Origin: Protea cynaroides
Lineage: Eukaryota > Streptophyta > Magnoliopsida > Proteales > Proteaceae
Direction of reading: 5' to 3'
DNA length: 64,000 nucleotides
Assembly: GCA_028583415.1 (NCBI GenBank)
Contig: CM053265.1
Location: 38,583,597 to 38,647,596, forward strand
Part shown: one piece after another, positions 46,329 through 58,932 of the stretch
Layout: each line of letters opens with the position of its first letter
Position numbering within the stretch: the stretch's first letter is position 1
Made by a program: the position numbers and the translations under genes
Notes under the pieces: model-generated
What the model saw: only the letters and a program-made list of their open reading frames with translations
Told to the model about the DNA's origin: nothing
Databases searched by the model: none

Positions 46329-48274
46329 CTGAAAAGAAGTATCGATACCAGAGTGAGCTCCTATCCCAGCTCAGTGAGAAATCAAGTATCACATGCATGA
46401 TTCACACAATGCAATGGAATGCAATTTATTATTATAAGTCTTTGGGCTAATGTTTCCACTTAATATCCTATTGAGATTCGGCCAATGCTTTCGGTCCTAC
46501 TTACGGTCCCCTGGAACTCTCATATATCGAGTGAGGTAGAAGCAGAATACATGACCCCAGGCCATTAAACGACTTCGACAAGCAAACCTCCTTCCAGGTC
46601 CAGGACCCTTCAGGCTCGTCACCTCCTACCATAGACCCCATCTGACATCGAAAACCCTAGGCCGATTCAATCTCTCTCATCAAGTCCTGAATCGAGGGAG
46701 CATAAGTCTATACCAGTACCTCAACCCCTACTGGCAAACATGTAGAAACAGGGAAATGACACCACTTATGTCTATCATGTGCATAGAATTAAATATAATT
46801 GCAACCCCAGCAGAGATCCCCAGCACCACTCTAATGGACCATCGTGCCCCCATTAGAGTGCTAGCAAATCCAACATGGTTCGTGTACACGTGCTCCCACA
46901 CACCACACGAACCATCATACACTGGTGAATAAGTACATGAATATAAGAAAGGCTATACCCCAATGGAGATCTCCGACACCACTTCAATGGACCACCGTGC
47001 CCCTATTAAGGTATAACATGAACAACATGATCCGTATATTGTGCTCCAACATGCCACACGAACCATCATACCCAACTAACATACAATCCACAAACATAAT
47101 TATAATAATACAAATGCATGCTTAGATATAAACAATTATTGGATGGCATGTTATAAAAAATAAACATAGACATGTTAAATATGCCTTAGTTACTACGGAC
47201 CCGATCCCTCACTTAATAGCACTACAGGTGCTGCTGTACTCGAAGCTGGCAGAAGCCTTATTCTTACCCGCATCGATTACCTATTTAAGTAGATACATTC
47301 ATTAGGTTGGTTGTACATCTTTTAACCCGTTTGGACAAGTCTTATACGTCAATACATGATCCTAAGACAAGCCGGGAATCCAACGGCTGGTCCCCGATGG
47401 TCCTAACTAGGCATATTGGTCAATAGAGCCAAAAGCTGATGGTACATCTGGGTGGTGTATCATCCGAAATCACCCTCCGATTAACACTTAAAGGATTTTA
47501 TTATAACTTGAACTGGTGGGTAGAATCAGATGGTCAATCGTCTGACCTACTATCTGGATATATACCCTGTCATAACAAGGGGCTTCCGAAGAGCTATCTA
47601 GAGGCTTTGCTCGGTGGTGTTTCATTCGGCACTGCCTCCGACTTATCCTTAAGCCAAACTTGACCCCTAGGTCAATTGGACCCATGAAGGTAACTGGAGG
47701 GGGTCACTTGGAGGATCATGCCCCTGGCTGGGTTGTCTTCGGTTGGGGTCCTCCGGTTTATACTTATACCATTTCTTTGCCAAGGCATTAGCCTTGGCCG
47801 AGGGAGGGCCTCACATTATCTGGAGGCAAGACTATGACCAAGCCTCCGGTTAGGTCCTCCGGTTCGAGCCTAAAAACCAGGAACGAACCAAACTTGGTCT
47901 CCATTTTGGGGAGTTTTAACTTCCCATTGAGCCTACCTTTACTTAGGTTGGTGGAAAACACTTTCCTACCATTAATACCTCTAATGAGAGCCTTTAATGC
48001 TGTATTACAACTCCATTCATGGAGGGGGAAACATAACCTAACTTTATAGGGTTTGTTGGTTTCCATTAATGGTGGTGTAACCACCCTTTTAGGTCTTGCA
48101 TTTATCACCACCAAGAAGGGGAGAAGATGATTGGAACTTACCTCCAATGGTGAACAAGACTAAGGTTTGAGCTTCAATGCTTGAGCTCCAAGTCTTCCTC
48201 TCTCCAACACTTTCTCATACACAAGGTCCAAGAAGAGGGAAATAAGGAGATGGAGCTCTTTATTCATAGATCCC

Positions 48275-48276
<2 letters not shown>

Positions 48277-48350
<74 letters not shown>
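48277..48350. repeat. (GA)n microsatellite in TE7 LTR
   Basis: About 70 bp of GA, with one AAAG interruption near the end. Confidence 0.95.
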
Positions 48351-48633
48351 CTTGAACCAGTGTTGACAACCGGGTGGTGCATCATCCAGCAAAGCATCTG
48401 GCTAGGACAAAATATGGCCCCTTGATCAGCCAATTGACCCTGATGCATTGGGATGCTTATGGAAGCCTTCTAGGGTCCACCATGATACCTAATCCACTAG
48501 GTTTGGATAGTGATACTTACCTATGACTCGGGTACCACCATCAGGTCCGTACTAGGTACTCATCTATCGGTGTGGGAAAACCTGGCACAGGAGGAATCCG
48601 GATTAGTAGTGGATTCCAAGTGTGGGTCTTACA

Positions 48634-51600
48634 GATGAGGTCTTATTGCTCATTAGAGAAGCTAGCTAGAGAGATGAGTTCCTATTGCTTATTGGAGATA
48701 GAGATGTTAGAAGAGATATTGGAACTCATTTTAAGTGGAACTGAAAGCTTATATTAGTCTTTTAACAATATAATCGATTTTTAGCTAACAAAATGTCTAG
48801 GGGTAAATTTGTCTATAGAATATTAAGTTTAACACCATTAGAAATTAGAAAAATTGGATAGTTGTCATTGTTTGAAACATTACCCATATAGAATTTAGGC
48901 GATTGCAAACAAAGAAATTTGTAGCCAAAAATTTGGGCACCGCGTTTGATAACTTTTCGTGAGAATAGTTCTTCTGTTTTTTTATTTTGGCAGAATAGAA
49001 TAACTGTTTAGAATAGTCAAAAACAGGCAAAACGGGTTCGTATTTTCGTTCTCAAAGAATGAATCGGTTGAAAAGAACATCTCAGTACCAAAATTTCCGA
49101 ATATGATAAACTATGTTGTTACGTCCTCGAACAGGTTTTAAAAGAACAAAAACCTAAAACCGTTCGGAAAAAACGCCCTACCCCGGTAAAATATCCTATC
49201 CTTCTCTTCTTCGCTCTGCATAGCTACCCCTTCTTCTGCGCGCAAGATATCGAACTGCAACTTTCTTCACACTTCTTCATTTTGCACAATAGGAGACTGC
49301 GCAGAGGTATTTCTTTTTCTCTTCATCTCCATCTCTCTTCTTCTCTATCAACATCGCTGCCTTTGGAGATATTCTGCAATTTATTTTTTGTTAGATTCGC
49401 AGGTCTCCTTCTTCAAGTTCGTGCAATTTGGTTTTGGCAGTCTCTCGCTGACTCAACTTGTCCCCTCGCCAAGGTCTCAATCGATCCTCTTCATTCTAGC
49501 GACGATAACTCTTCTCCACAGGTGAGAATCCAGTAAACTTTCCGCTTGTTGTTCTCCCTAGGGTTCAATTGTTGTCTCCGAATGCTTCTTCTGCTTTCGT
49601 TTTGCCAAAAGATTAGAAACCAAGTTCGATGTGTTCGAGATCATCTTCTTATATTGGTAGTTTTCTTACGGTGTTTGGATGAGAATCGTTAAATTCCTTC
49701 GGTGATAATCTCATTGCAGAGATATTAAAAAGCAAAACAGGCGGTGCTTGCAGCCACCAAACCTTTAAGAATGAGCTCTCACTGCTTCGGTGTTCGTTTC
49801 TTTGATAGATAATCTCATAAAATACACAAGGAATTCTGGTCAAAATTTTGCATCACTTGTCAAACTTCTAACAAGATTGTGGAGGCAATTCAGAATTTAA
49901 GTAGTTGTTATTAGTCCGGGATGACCATTACATGGCAAAGAGCTGAGCTTTTACTTAACAACATAGCCCTGCCAGATTGCATCAGCTTGAGTTGCTTCTA
50001 CAGAGTCAAGAGTTCTATTCAAAGCCTTCGCTGCCATAGAGTTTTCATTCACCCCCCCTCCCCCCCTCAAGCTCTTTTACTCCTTTTTCTGAGGCTTCCA
50101 TTGGTAGTGTCTATATAACAGGAAGAGGAATTGTAAATGAACTTTACAGTTATCTCAATTCTGGCCTTTTTTTTTTTTTCTTTTTCTAAACAATCCTTCA
50201 ATTATAACCTTTTTCTTTATTTGTCGAAGAGAATTCAGTGAAGGCAGCATCCAAATATCAATTGTTTTTAAATGATTAGGATGCCTTGCACATATCTGTT
50301 TCTCACCTCCTATTTGTTCCAACAAACAAGTATGCAATATGATGTAACTGAGAATCCCACATGTTGGCAATTTGGTGTTAGTACTGTCCACATGGCTTCT
50401 TTTTTTATTTTTATTTTTTATAACATTTTCAGTTTACCATATGAAATAACAGTAACTACCTGTACTGCTGTACATTCTATACTCAAACAATATATTATTA
50501 TGAAACATAATTACCAACTGCCTATCTTCTAGATTATTATCTAATGTTCAGTCATTTAATTTTGTTGAATAACTTGCTAGATCTGAGAGGCATTTTTCTT
50601 TTATTGTCATGATTTTCCATGTACTTCCTGATTGTACAATGCAGAGAAGCATTGTAGCCTTGAAGCAATTACATTTAATTGAGAAAATATATGAAGCAAT
50701 TGGAGATATCTGACATGGTTTTTCTATTAGTAATGGACTCTATTAAATCCAATCAGTGTCTATGTTTTTGTTTTATCAATTTTGCATTTTCTAGTTACGA
50801 AACTTCAATTGATGTGTTTTCTGTATTTGTTGTTAGCTTTAAGTAATTTCCTTGTTTGTGGATTGGCTTTAAGTCCTAGTATGAAAATGCCTTACTAGAG
50901 TTTTCCCATCTTCCATTAAGGGATACACTATACATACACACCATGGATATTCAAAACAACATCCTTGGAGAACCCAAATGGGGAAGTAGGAAGCCTCCTC
51001 AGTGCTCTCCATCTTACAACCTTGTCTTCGATTTCCCCCCCTTCATTTACAATACATTATATGAGTTATAATCTTTTAAAATATGATCTGTTTGCAATAT
51101 TATTTGCTTATGGTCTTGGATTTGAGTGACTTTGAGCCTTAACACTAAAGTGTCCCGTTTCAACTACCAAGGATTGGTAAAGTCCCAACATTGAGCATTT
51201 CTGAGTGCTTGTTACAAATTGAAAATGAATTCTAATTATTAAAAATGCACATGTTCATATTTTTCTCACATTGGATGGATCTTGGTGTAAGTATGGCTGT
51301 CTCTATATGCACCTGATTGAACAACTGCTGCTGTTGTCTCTTTGCAATGAGTAGCTAGATCTGGAGATAATTGTCAGTGGTGCCTGTCCATTTATATTTG
51401 AGTCCTTAGCCCTGACAATTATCTGCAGAAATCTCTTCTAAGAAGGGATTTTGGTAAGATATTGGATTAATGGCAATTCTGTAATATTTGAATCCTTTGA
51501 AAAAAAGTGTTCTCGAACACATATTACCAAATAGCAAGTAGGTCAGAACAGTGTTCTCAGACTAGTTTTGGATCATATTTGCCAAATAGCCTTAAGGCTA

Positions 51601-51948
51601 AAAGAACAACTAAAGAACACTATTTTCAGAACAGAATAGAAAAAAACCATCTCTTCCGGTTCAGAACAAAAACAGGTGAGAACGTTACCAAACGCAGCCT
51701 AAAAAACCATAGCTGAAATTGTAAATGTATACCGCAGGATTTATATTCTTTCGTGGGTTTTTGTTATCTTCTTCGATTTCCCTAATTTCCTGCGGTTACC
51801 CTAACCATTTCTCTCCCTTTCTGATTCCCACCTTACAAATCGTTCATCATTCATCATCCTTTGCAATAAGCTCCGGCGGAAGCTCCGGCGAAATATGGTG
51901 TCTTAGATTACGTTTGAAGTGCTGGTTAGGGTGTTGATGAGCATCGAC
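48634..51948. other. Low-copy intergenic or intron DNA; possible 5' UTR exon at ~49190-49521
   Basis: No coding region is recognised. Positions 49190-49521 are C/T-rich, lack a useful ATG and end CTCCACAG|GTGAGA, which looks like a first non-coding exon with a donor; it could belong to the URI gene 9 kb downstream, but nothing proves that. Stretches near 48935-49175 and 51495-51705 share words such as GCGTTTGGTAAC and AGAACA with 62636-62812 and may be remnants of one small inverted-repeat element family. Confidence 0.35.
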
Positions 51949-52426
51949 CTTGGTGAAGAATTAGAGTTTCTGAGGAGAGAATTTGAAGAGTTCATCAAAG
52001 GAATTTGAAGAGTTCATCAAAGGAATTTGAAGAGTTCATCAAAGGGTTGATTTGTTTGCCGATTAAGCTACCAGGAACTAGGTTCTACAAATCATTGAAG
52101 GTAAGTTAGATTACATCTATTTAGTTTTTTGGATGCATGGATGGTATATCCTCAAAAAGTGGGAAGGAATAACTCTTTAATTTCTCCATTTAGGTTTACT
52201 TCTTCTTTATTCACTTAAAACAAAGCTTGCATGTGATTACTGATAATCACGTATCATGAAGAAAGATATGTGATTATTAGACCAGAGTCCTTGTTTGCTA
52301 TCATTTGATCCCTTTCTCTCTCTCTCTCTCGCTCTCTCTCGCTCTCTCTAAATCACTGAACAGGCAAAGGAAAGGCTGGTGAAGATGGTGTATTCACTGA
52401 ACATGAATGCACCATTGTCCAATTAA
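51949..52426 (+). pseudogene. CYP90-like cytochrome P450 fragment (brassinosteroid hydroxylase type)
   Basis: The exon piece to 52100 encodes LGEELEFLRREFEEFIKG and then LICLPIKLPGTRFYKSLK, ending at a GT donor (AAG|GTAAGT). After an intron (52101-52363, AACAG) follows AKERLVKMVYSL, in phase. This is the F-G region of plant CYP90C/D-type steroid hydroxylases from memory of the family. A 22-bp segment (start GAATTTGAAGAG) is present three times in tandem (about 51977-52043), shifting the frame by 44 nt. The haem-binding, I-helix and N-terminal parts are absent nearby, so this is a relic or captured fragment. Confidence 0.65.
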
Positions 52427-52613
52427 ATAGTGGGACAAATGGGTGAACATTTTATTTGTTTGTTAAGGATGGAAATTTTAATACTAGCGTTCTTTGATGT
52501 TTCAGTAGTATGTTTTCTATACATTTGAAGATGGAGATGACAAAAGTCTGCTCTACAACCATTTAAAGTAAAATTTTTAACTGATGTGGGATTAAACCCC
52601 AACAAAAGTTTTC

Positions 52614-52870
52614 GTTTTGAGAGTTTGAGATGGGGGAGTAGTCAGAGGTAGAGAACTCTAAGCAAAGAGGAGAAAGCTGCCGGATTTTGATTTTCCATCT
52701 TGAACAAGCCTCGACTACTTCCGATGCCACAGCCTCACTACTTCAGAGACTGGTTTCGATTTCTTTTCTTCTTCTACTTCTAGGATTATGAGTTCCTTTC
52801 TGTCTTCTTCTTCTTCTTCTTCTTCTTCTAAAATTCTAAATTCCCTTGTGCTGCTCAGCTACTCTGCTCT
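52614..52870 (+). repeat. Dispersed repeat, copy 1
   Basis: It matches 62955-63410 in the same orientation (GCAAAGAGGAGAAAGCTGCC, ACAAGCCTCGACTACTTCCG, TTCTAAATTCCCTTGTGCT). It contains a CTT microsatellite at 52801-52830. Nature unknown; copy 2 has about 140 extra bp inside. Confidence 0.65.
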
Positions 52871-52943
52871 GCTGTGATCTTCGTATTCTTTTGGAAAATT
52901 TCCCCCTTTTTTGATATCTTTTTTTCCTCCTCTTTTATGATTC

Positions 52944-52946
<3 letters not shown>

Positions 52947-53039
<93 letters not shown>
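52947..53039. repeat. (TA)n microsatellite
   Basis: About 93 bp of alternating TA. Frames across it give Ile-Tyr runs and are not genes. Confidence 0.95.
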
Positions 53040-53042
<3 letters not shown>

Positions 53043-54569
53043 TTTCTTCTTCTCCTTCTTCTCTTGAATCTCTTCTCCTTCTGTAGTTCTGTAACTTCTG
53101 ATATTCTATTTGTTAACATCTGGTTTTAATTTGACAACATACAAGCCTTCTATCGTTTGGCTTTTCCCTTGTTCTTGTATGTCTCATTTCTCAATACTCC
53201 CCTTGAAGGTAAGCTAAACCTAGCCTCTCTCTATATATTTTATTCGTTCATTTTGTCTCTCCAATCTCCTCCCCTTACTTCAACTGTAGTTATCTACTTA
53301 TCTGTTTATTTCATCTCATAAATTGCCTAAATGTTGATTCTTCATATGGAAGGAGATTTTCTTAATTTGAAAACCAGTCCTTTAACATGAACCTGATACA
53401 TAATCATCCAATCCATTGCATTGTGTAGTAATGGCTACATAATAAGTTACAATCATGATATGAGATATCTTCCTGATATAGTGGGAAGGGGTATCCCTTA
53501 ACTGAGTCTCTACGATTCTGCTTTAACTTCAGTAGAATAACTACATTTGTGCTTGCTCTTAATCATCACATATCATTACAAAAAAAAAAAAAAAAAAAAA
53601 AAATTCATCACACATGATAGGTGAGAGTATTATAATATTTATTGAGTAACTTACATCTTCACATGCATTAAAGTTTTGATTCTTAATTATATGCTATTAT
53701 GCCCTTAGTTCATTGCTTTGTGCATTTTTTTTTAATATAAATATGTTTCTTTATGTCTTATATTTTATTCATTATTTGTTGGTTTTCTCTATTAGTTTAT
53801 GCATTAAGTGTTGATTCTTGATGTAACATACTACATATATATAAACATAAATATAACATTGATATTTTAGGCATAATGGATACCCCCCCAAAAAAAAAAA
53901 AAAAAAAAAAAAAGACACACAGCCGTAGGTGCCATGGTTTGAGGTACCGATCAAAACCAGTGGAAGTTGTTTGATCACTAAGTTCTCTCCGGAAATCCCA
54001 CCTGGAGAAGTGTAAGAAGATACTGCTCATATGCCAGAAAACTCTTATCAAATATCAGATCGACTGCTCCACCAGATCTGAACTCTTATCCTGATAAGAC
54101 AGAGTCGAAAAGTCTTGCTGGTTTGTTGAATTCATCAGATTGTTATTGGGAAAGAAGAGAAAATAAGAAAAGAAAGAGAAAAGATAGGGGGCTGTTCTGG
54201 ACTGTGAGCTGTACCCTGAACAGTAATTTTAGAAGAAAAGAGGAGAGTGGAGAAGAAAGGAGAGGAGAGAGATAGGAGAGAAGAGTTCTCACAATGCTAC
54301 ATTTATCATTGAAAAAGTATATTCTTCATTAACTATTGATTGGGGGAGTTACATGTATTTAAGAACAAAAAAATAATAAAAAAGGATTCCTTGTAGTATC
54401 TAGTTCCTAAAATAAGTAGACAAACTGAGAGAACACTACTTGGACTGTTAACTTGCTGAAATCTAAAATTCCCAACATAGAAACTAAATTTAATAGGTAC
54501 TTTTTCAGACTTATCTATGACAGCTAACTAGCTAAGGAATGGGTCTCACAAGATCCCTGTAAAACAATA
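53040..54569. other. Non-coding DNA with A-tracts
   Basis: No gene is seen. A(n) tracts lie at 53578-53602 and 53887-53912. Positions 54470-54569 are the left part of a dispersed repeat interrupted by the element at 54570-57272. Confidence 0.4.
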
Positions 54570-57272
54570 GGGAGGGAAAATTACAGGCACCTCTCCTAAA
54601 CTTAGCCATGATTCCAGGCAATTCCCTAACTTTAGAGGTAATTACAGCTGCACCTTGTACATTGACGGTGGTAAATAGAAAACTGGAATTTGCAAGTTTA
54701 CCCTTCTTCTAAATACACCCGATTCTTTAAACCACTCATCCACCTTTTCATCAAGATCCATTATCTACTGAGTGACGTTGATTAAGACTATAAAGATGAA
54801 TCTCAATCTCATTTGCTCTGATGGACACCGAGACAAATGCAATATCAAAATTCAATTATGTTCTGTTCAAACTCAGCGGAAAAGCATTTCTTCTTTTAAT
54901 GACCAAGCATTAACATATTATCACCTTCCTCCTCTCTGCCTCTCTTTGTTCTATGTTCCCATCTTCCTTGTGGAGTTGTGGTGTTAGCACATTAATGCGG
55001 ACGTGATTTTTCAAAAAAAGAATATCGAGAAAACCACCAAAAGGGAAGGGAAGAGAAGAGAAAGGGACGGGAATGGGAAGGGTATGGGTTACCGTAACAA
55101 AAAAAAAAGGTATCAATCGAAGAATAGGGAAGGGGAGGGGATGGGAATAATGCTAACTGAGAAAGAGAGAACATCGTAATAGAAAGGGGAAAGGAATACC
55201 CTGAGATATAGAGGGGGAAGGGGAAACTGAGAATGAAAGAGGGAGAAATGAGAGGGAGGGAAAAGAACCAAGAACGATAGAGAGAAGAGAAACCGATAGA
55301 GAGAGAGAGAGAGAGAAAGGCTTACCGCTAAGAGAGAGGAAGACCGAGAGAGATGGGAGAACTGAGAGAAGTTGCCAATTCTTTTTTCAATATTCATCAT
55401 CTGCCAATTTCATTGATAAAAATTGCTTTTATAAGGCTTAAATTCCTCATTCTAATTGTACTCTAACAAATGACTAAAAGTGCCTATTAATTAGGCATTC
55501 CAATCCAATTACAATTACTAACCAAAACTGAATTTAAAATAAACAAATCATGGACTATTAATGTGCTCCACTCAATAAGGGAATGGGGTCCACGCCTATA
55601 ACATAAAGAAATATAAATATAAAAAAAAATCCTAAATGACTAAATTTCCAAAATATAAAAAATTACAAATATAACCCAATTAAAATAGAATTCTCTAGAT
55701 ATTCTAATCTTGTGGCTCCAGTGCTGCATCACACATGCATTGACATTTGAATCTGCAAAGTTCCTAGATTGGCCCAAGAAAAAGCACTCCTCTTTAAACT
55801 TTAAGCATTAATCTTTAATCATGACACTGGGTTCAGATGGTTTTTTAGACTAAGAATAGGAAAGCATAATCGAATCGAACTCATGAATTTACCTAGATCA
55901 GTTTGTGGCCCAAAAAAGGATTTTTCTCTTCGAAACCCTAGTGATTGTTTTTCCAATTATGAAGCATGGCTAAGCGATCTTACTCACATTGGGCCTAGCG
56001 CCTAGGTGGTTTGGCCAATAGTGGGCCAAGAAATATTGAATGGTGACGTGGGTGGAGGTTTTCGAGGAATACAAATAACCTCTGTTTTTTTTTCCAGATT
56101 TGGCAGTCATCTGGAATAATTAGTGAATTACAACTTTATTTTACCGCAATTGGTACATTGGTTTTTGCAGTGTTAATGCTTTTTGCTGGTTGGTTCCATT
56201 ATCACAAAGCTGCTCCAAAATTGGCTTGGTTATATATTAATATATTAAATATTAATTTGAATTTCATTTTTTTAATTTTTTTATTGTCTTCTTTGTTATA
56301 TTTCCTCTAGGTAAATACTCCACTGTCTCTCCACACCCTATTCATCCATTGTTGACAGCCAACTGCAAATTGTTCATTTACATGAATGATCAGCAAAACA
56401 TAGTTAAGAAGTATCCATCCATTCACAAAACTGGAAACCCCTATTAAATCAACAGAGTTTTAGTTCAAATTCTTTCAGAAGAAAAAAAAGAAAAAAAAAG
56501 AGTGAAATCGCAGCTTCATTCACAACATAAATTCACAAAATTCATCAATTTAATCTCTTTAAAATTGCCCAATAAATCACTATCAGAGATATTTCATGTC
56601 TCTTGGAGATATGCCATGAATGTTTTGGAGATCTTATCGGATACGTCACAAATCGATTACAGATATCCAATGGCCAAAGGAGGGGGACTCTTGTCGTTAC
56701 TTCAATTTCATCCAAGAAGAAAGCTCTTTGAAGGGTCGAGAAGCAGAGCTTCGGTTCAAAACAATATTCAGGTGCCGCAAGCTCCAATATATACCGAGGT
56801 CTCTATTCTTCTTTCTGCGGAAGTTTCATAAAATCGGGTGGTGGAGGAGGATATGGAAGCGGTGGCCTGGGGCTACAGTAGTGGTGGATCCAGGGGAAGA
56901 GGAGAGCACACGGCCAAAGAAGAGGGAGGGAGTGAAGAAGGGAGAGAAGAAGAAGAAGGAGGCTTGCAGACAAAGTGTCCGGCTCTGGCTTACTTTAGAT
57001 TTGGAGTGCTTCTTCACAAAATGAGGTAAGCCGTCTGTGAGTGCTGTTCAATTTAAAAAGGGTAAAAAGGTAAGTTCATATCAATTTAAAGGCATCTGTC
57101 ATTAAATCAGTTTAGTTGAGCTAATGTCATCACCTTATAGACCTGGCCTAACGTACAGGGTCTGTTTGTAACAATCTTTGCAAATAAGGGGAGGTTTGAG
57201 TAATTTCCTCCAAAGTTAGGGAATTGCCTGGAGTTATGCTGAATCAGGGGAGGTGCGCATAATTTTCCCTAC
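54570..57272. mobile_element. Non-autonomous terminal-inverted-repeat element carrying plastid DNA
   Basis: The ends are inverted copies of about 80 bp: at the left AGGGAAAATTACAGGCACCT (from 54573) and CCAGGCAATTCCCTAACTTT, at the right their complements ending AATTTTCCCT (57261-57270). No transposase frame is seen. A related copy of the flanking repeat at 57938-58225 lacks the insert, which supports insertion near 54569. The target duplication could not be resolved. Inside are a psaA fragment (55947-56231), A/G-rich simple sequence (55010-55370) and unidentified DNA. Superfamily (Mutator or hAT) is undecided. Confidence 0.65.
55947..56231 (+). pseudogene. psaA: Nuclear copy of plastid psaA (photosystem I A1 apoprotein), fragment
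   Basis: Translation gives NYEAWLSDLTHIGPSA, then stop, then VVWPIVGQEILNGDVGGGFR and, after a frameshift at the T/G run near 56090, ALVFA/LMLFAGWFHYHKAAPK-type residues. This is the chloroplast psaA region after its first transmembrane helices. Point changes and the stop (CAG-to-TAG in GPSAQ) show it is a decayed nuclear insertion of plastid DNA of about 285 bp. It ends TTGGCTTGGTT, after which plastid homology stops. Confidence 0.85.
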
Positions 57273-57480
57273 CAACTACTATTATATAAAGACCAAACTA
57301 ATCTCTAATGGACCCTAGCATTAGTTAAAATAGTTATTTTCGTCTGCACCCCGTAAGACCTCCTACCGTTGGGTCTTATAATATAGCCCATTACAAATAA
57401 AATCCAAAGAATTAAAATCCCATACCCATAGATATTCAAATAAGACCAATTTTCGGACGGGACCTATATTCTTTTACCTC
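57273..57480 (+). repeat. Dispersed repeat X, copy 1 right part (left part 54470-54569)
   Basis: It shares CAAACTAATCTCTAATGG, TATAGCCCATTACAAAT and AGACCAATTTT with copy 2 at 57938-58225. Copy 1 is split by the inverted-repeat element. Confidence 0.65.
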
Positions 57481-57937
57481 GGTAAAAAAAAGAAACCTCA
57501 TCCTTGAGTTTTGTAGTATGGGAGAAATAAGAACACTTTGATGGCTGCATGCAGCTTATTTTTTGTGACCCGAATAAAATTCAGAATATGAAAGCTATGA
57601 CTGCATGTCTTTGTCTTGAAATGTGTGTGGAAGAATGAACTCACGGTATGAAGCATGTGAATTTGTCACAAGTTTGTTTTCTGCTCTAAGAGGTTGAAAT
57701 GTCTTTCGTAGGCTCAGTATAAATGGCCAGTTCTTCATATTGTTTGGCCTCTTTCAGTTCCTCTTATGACAACATTGTAGGCATGGTGTTTGATGACCTT
57801 GAAGGCTCACCTAGTAGCAAATCCTTGAAATAAATCTTTGATGCATCTAAGAGGGCTCTATGGTGCATAAGTTCCCTTCCTGATAAAAAATAGCCTCTTG
57901 TTCTTTCATCCATGATCGACCAACTATGAGGAAAACC

Positions 57938-58225
57938 AAAATTCCCAAAACAGAAATTAAATATAATAGGACTCTTTCAGATTTATCTATGAGAACTAAG
58001 GAATGGGCCCACGAGATCCCTGTAATAATTATTATTAAATAGATACTAAACTAATCTCTAATGGGCTCCCCCATCAATTAAAATATTTATTTTCATTCAC
58101 CCCTTTAAATCCCCACTTATGAGCCTTATAATGTAGCCCATTACAAGTAGAACTCAAATGAGTCAAAAACCCATACCCCCTAGTTATTAAAATAGGACCA
58201 ATTTTTTGGACTGGGCCCATTTTAC
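57938..58225 (+). repeat. Dispersed repeat X, copy 2 (uninterrupted)
   Basis: It contains AGATCCCTGTAATAATTATT followed directly by AAACTAATCTCTAATGGG, giving the empty-site arrangement for the element inserted in copy 1. Confidence 0.65.
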
Positions 58226-58932
58226 CAGGGCATCAATTCCACAACTCAAATGAACTGAAGATAATGATTCTAATAATGACATCAATTCCGTCAACACAGA
58301 GTCCTTTCCCTAGTGAATTAAAGGAAAGATTAAGACATTTGGAAGATTAGTGAGCCACAATGGAGGAGTTCCATTTTTTTTATAGAACGACGATACCATC
58401 AAATCATAACTAGAGAATCACACGGTAGAGAAAGAGAAAGCCTGACTAATCTCCTTGCCAGAGCCAATAAACTTCGCAGAGGCAGTAGAAGCAGAATTCT
58501 TTTGAAGTTAAACGTACAAATTTGAGATGACTAATGTATATTGTCTCTAGATATGTTTGTTTACCAAGTTCTTCCCCTACCTCCCTCATATCTAATTTTG
58601 GTGGAAAGAAACTTTCCGATGTATATTATTTGTAGCCTTAAATTGAGAAGTGGAATAATAAAGCAATTCATATAAATTGTAACTAAAGTCACACACAGAG
58701 AGTGAGGAGAAAGAGTTGTGCCAACATTCTGAGGATGCAAACCACCAAAAGAATTTTGGTAGCCCTCTTCATCACTCACTGTTGGAACTGTTAAAGGTTC
58801 AAGTTTCCATTCCCTTCGTTTCACATTGTTGGGACTGTCCAAGTTTCCAGACTTTCTTCTCAGTTGTCTTGATAATTGAAGCTTTCCTCGTAGGTTTACG
58901 CTTTGACCTTCAGCGGGCCCACACTCGTGATC
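58226..58932 (+). other. Upstream region of the URI gene; 5' UTR acceptor
   Basis: No coding region. An acceptor-like TTTCCTCGTAG ends at 58893, 39 nt before the ATG, so the 5' UTR is probably spliced from an exon further left. Confidence 0.4.

Larger units (their letters stand above)
45644..48633 (-). mobile_element. TE7, outermost retrotransposon, 5' end only
   Basis: A third LTR family on the minus strand: LTR 45824-48633, primer site 45808-45819 and about 160 bp of leader up to the TE2 insertion at 45644. The remainder should lie left of the window, beyond TE1/TE2. The right flank begins GATGA at 48634. Confidence 0.75.
45824..48633 (-). repeat. TE7 5' LTR (2810 bp)
   Basis: On the minus strand it starts TGTAAGACCC and ends CTGTGACA. 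The body does not align with the other LTRs. It still has a leader donor TTGGAG|GTAAGT (exon end 48142) and an acceptor CTTTTCAG before exon 3 (46328). A CT-repeat leader (GA on the + strand) lies at 48277-48350. A CCTCCGGTT word recurs at about 47700-47870. Confidence 0.8.

Noticed and set aside
48935..51705. A single 2.8-kb inverted-repeat transposon bounded by GCGTTTGATAAC and GTTACCAAACGC
   Set aside because: Similarity of the two ends is short and degenerate; separate small relics are equally likely.
52859..53119. Frames with long Ile-Tyr runs
   Set aside because: Translation of the (TA)n microsatellite.
56620..57024. 134-codon frame with a Lys/Glu-rich end
   Set aside because: Low complexity, inside the inverted-repeat element, no recognised domain.
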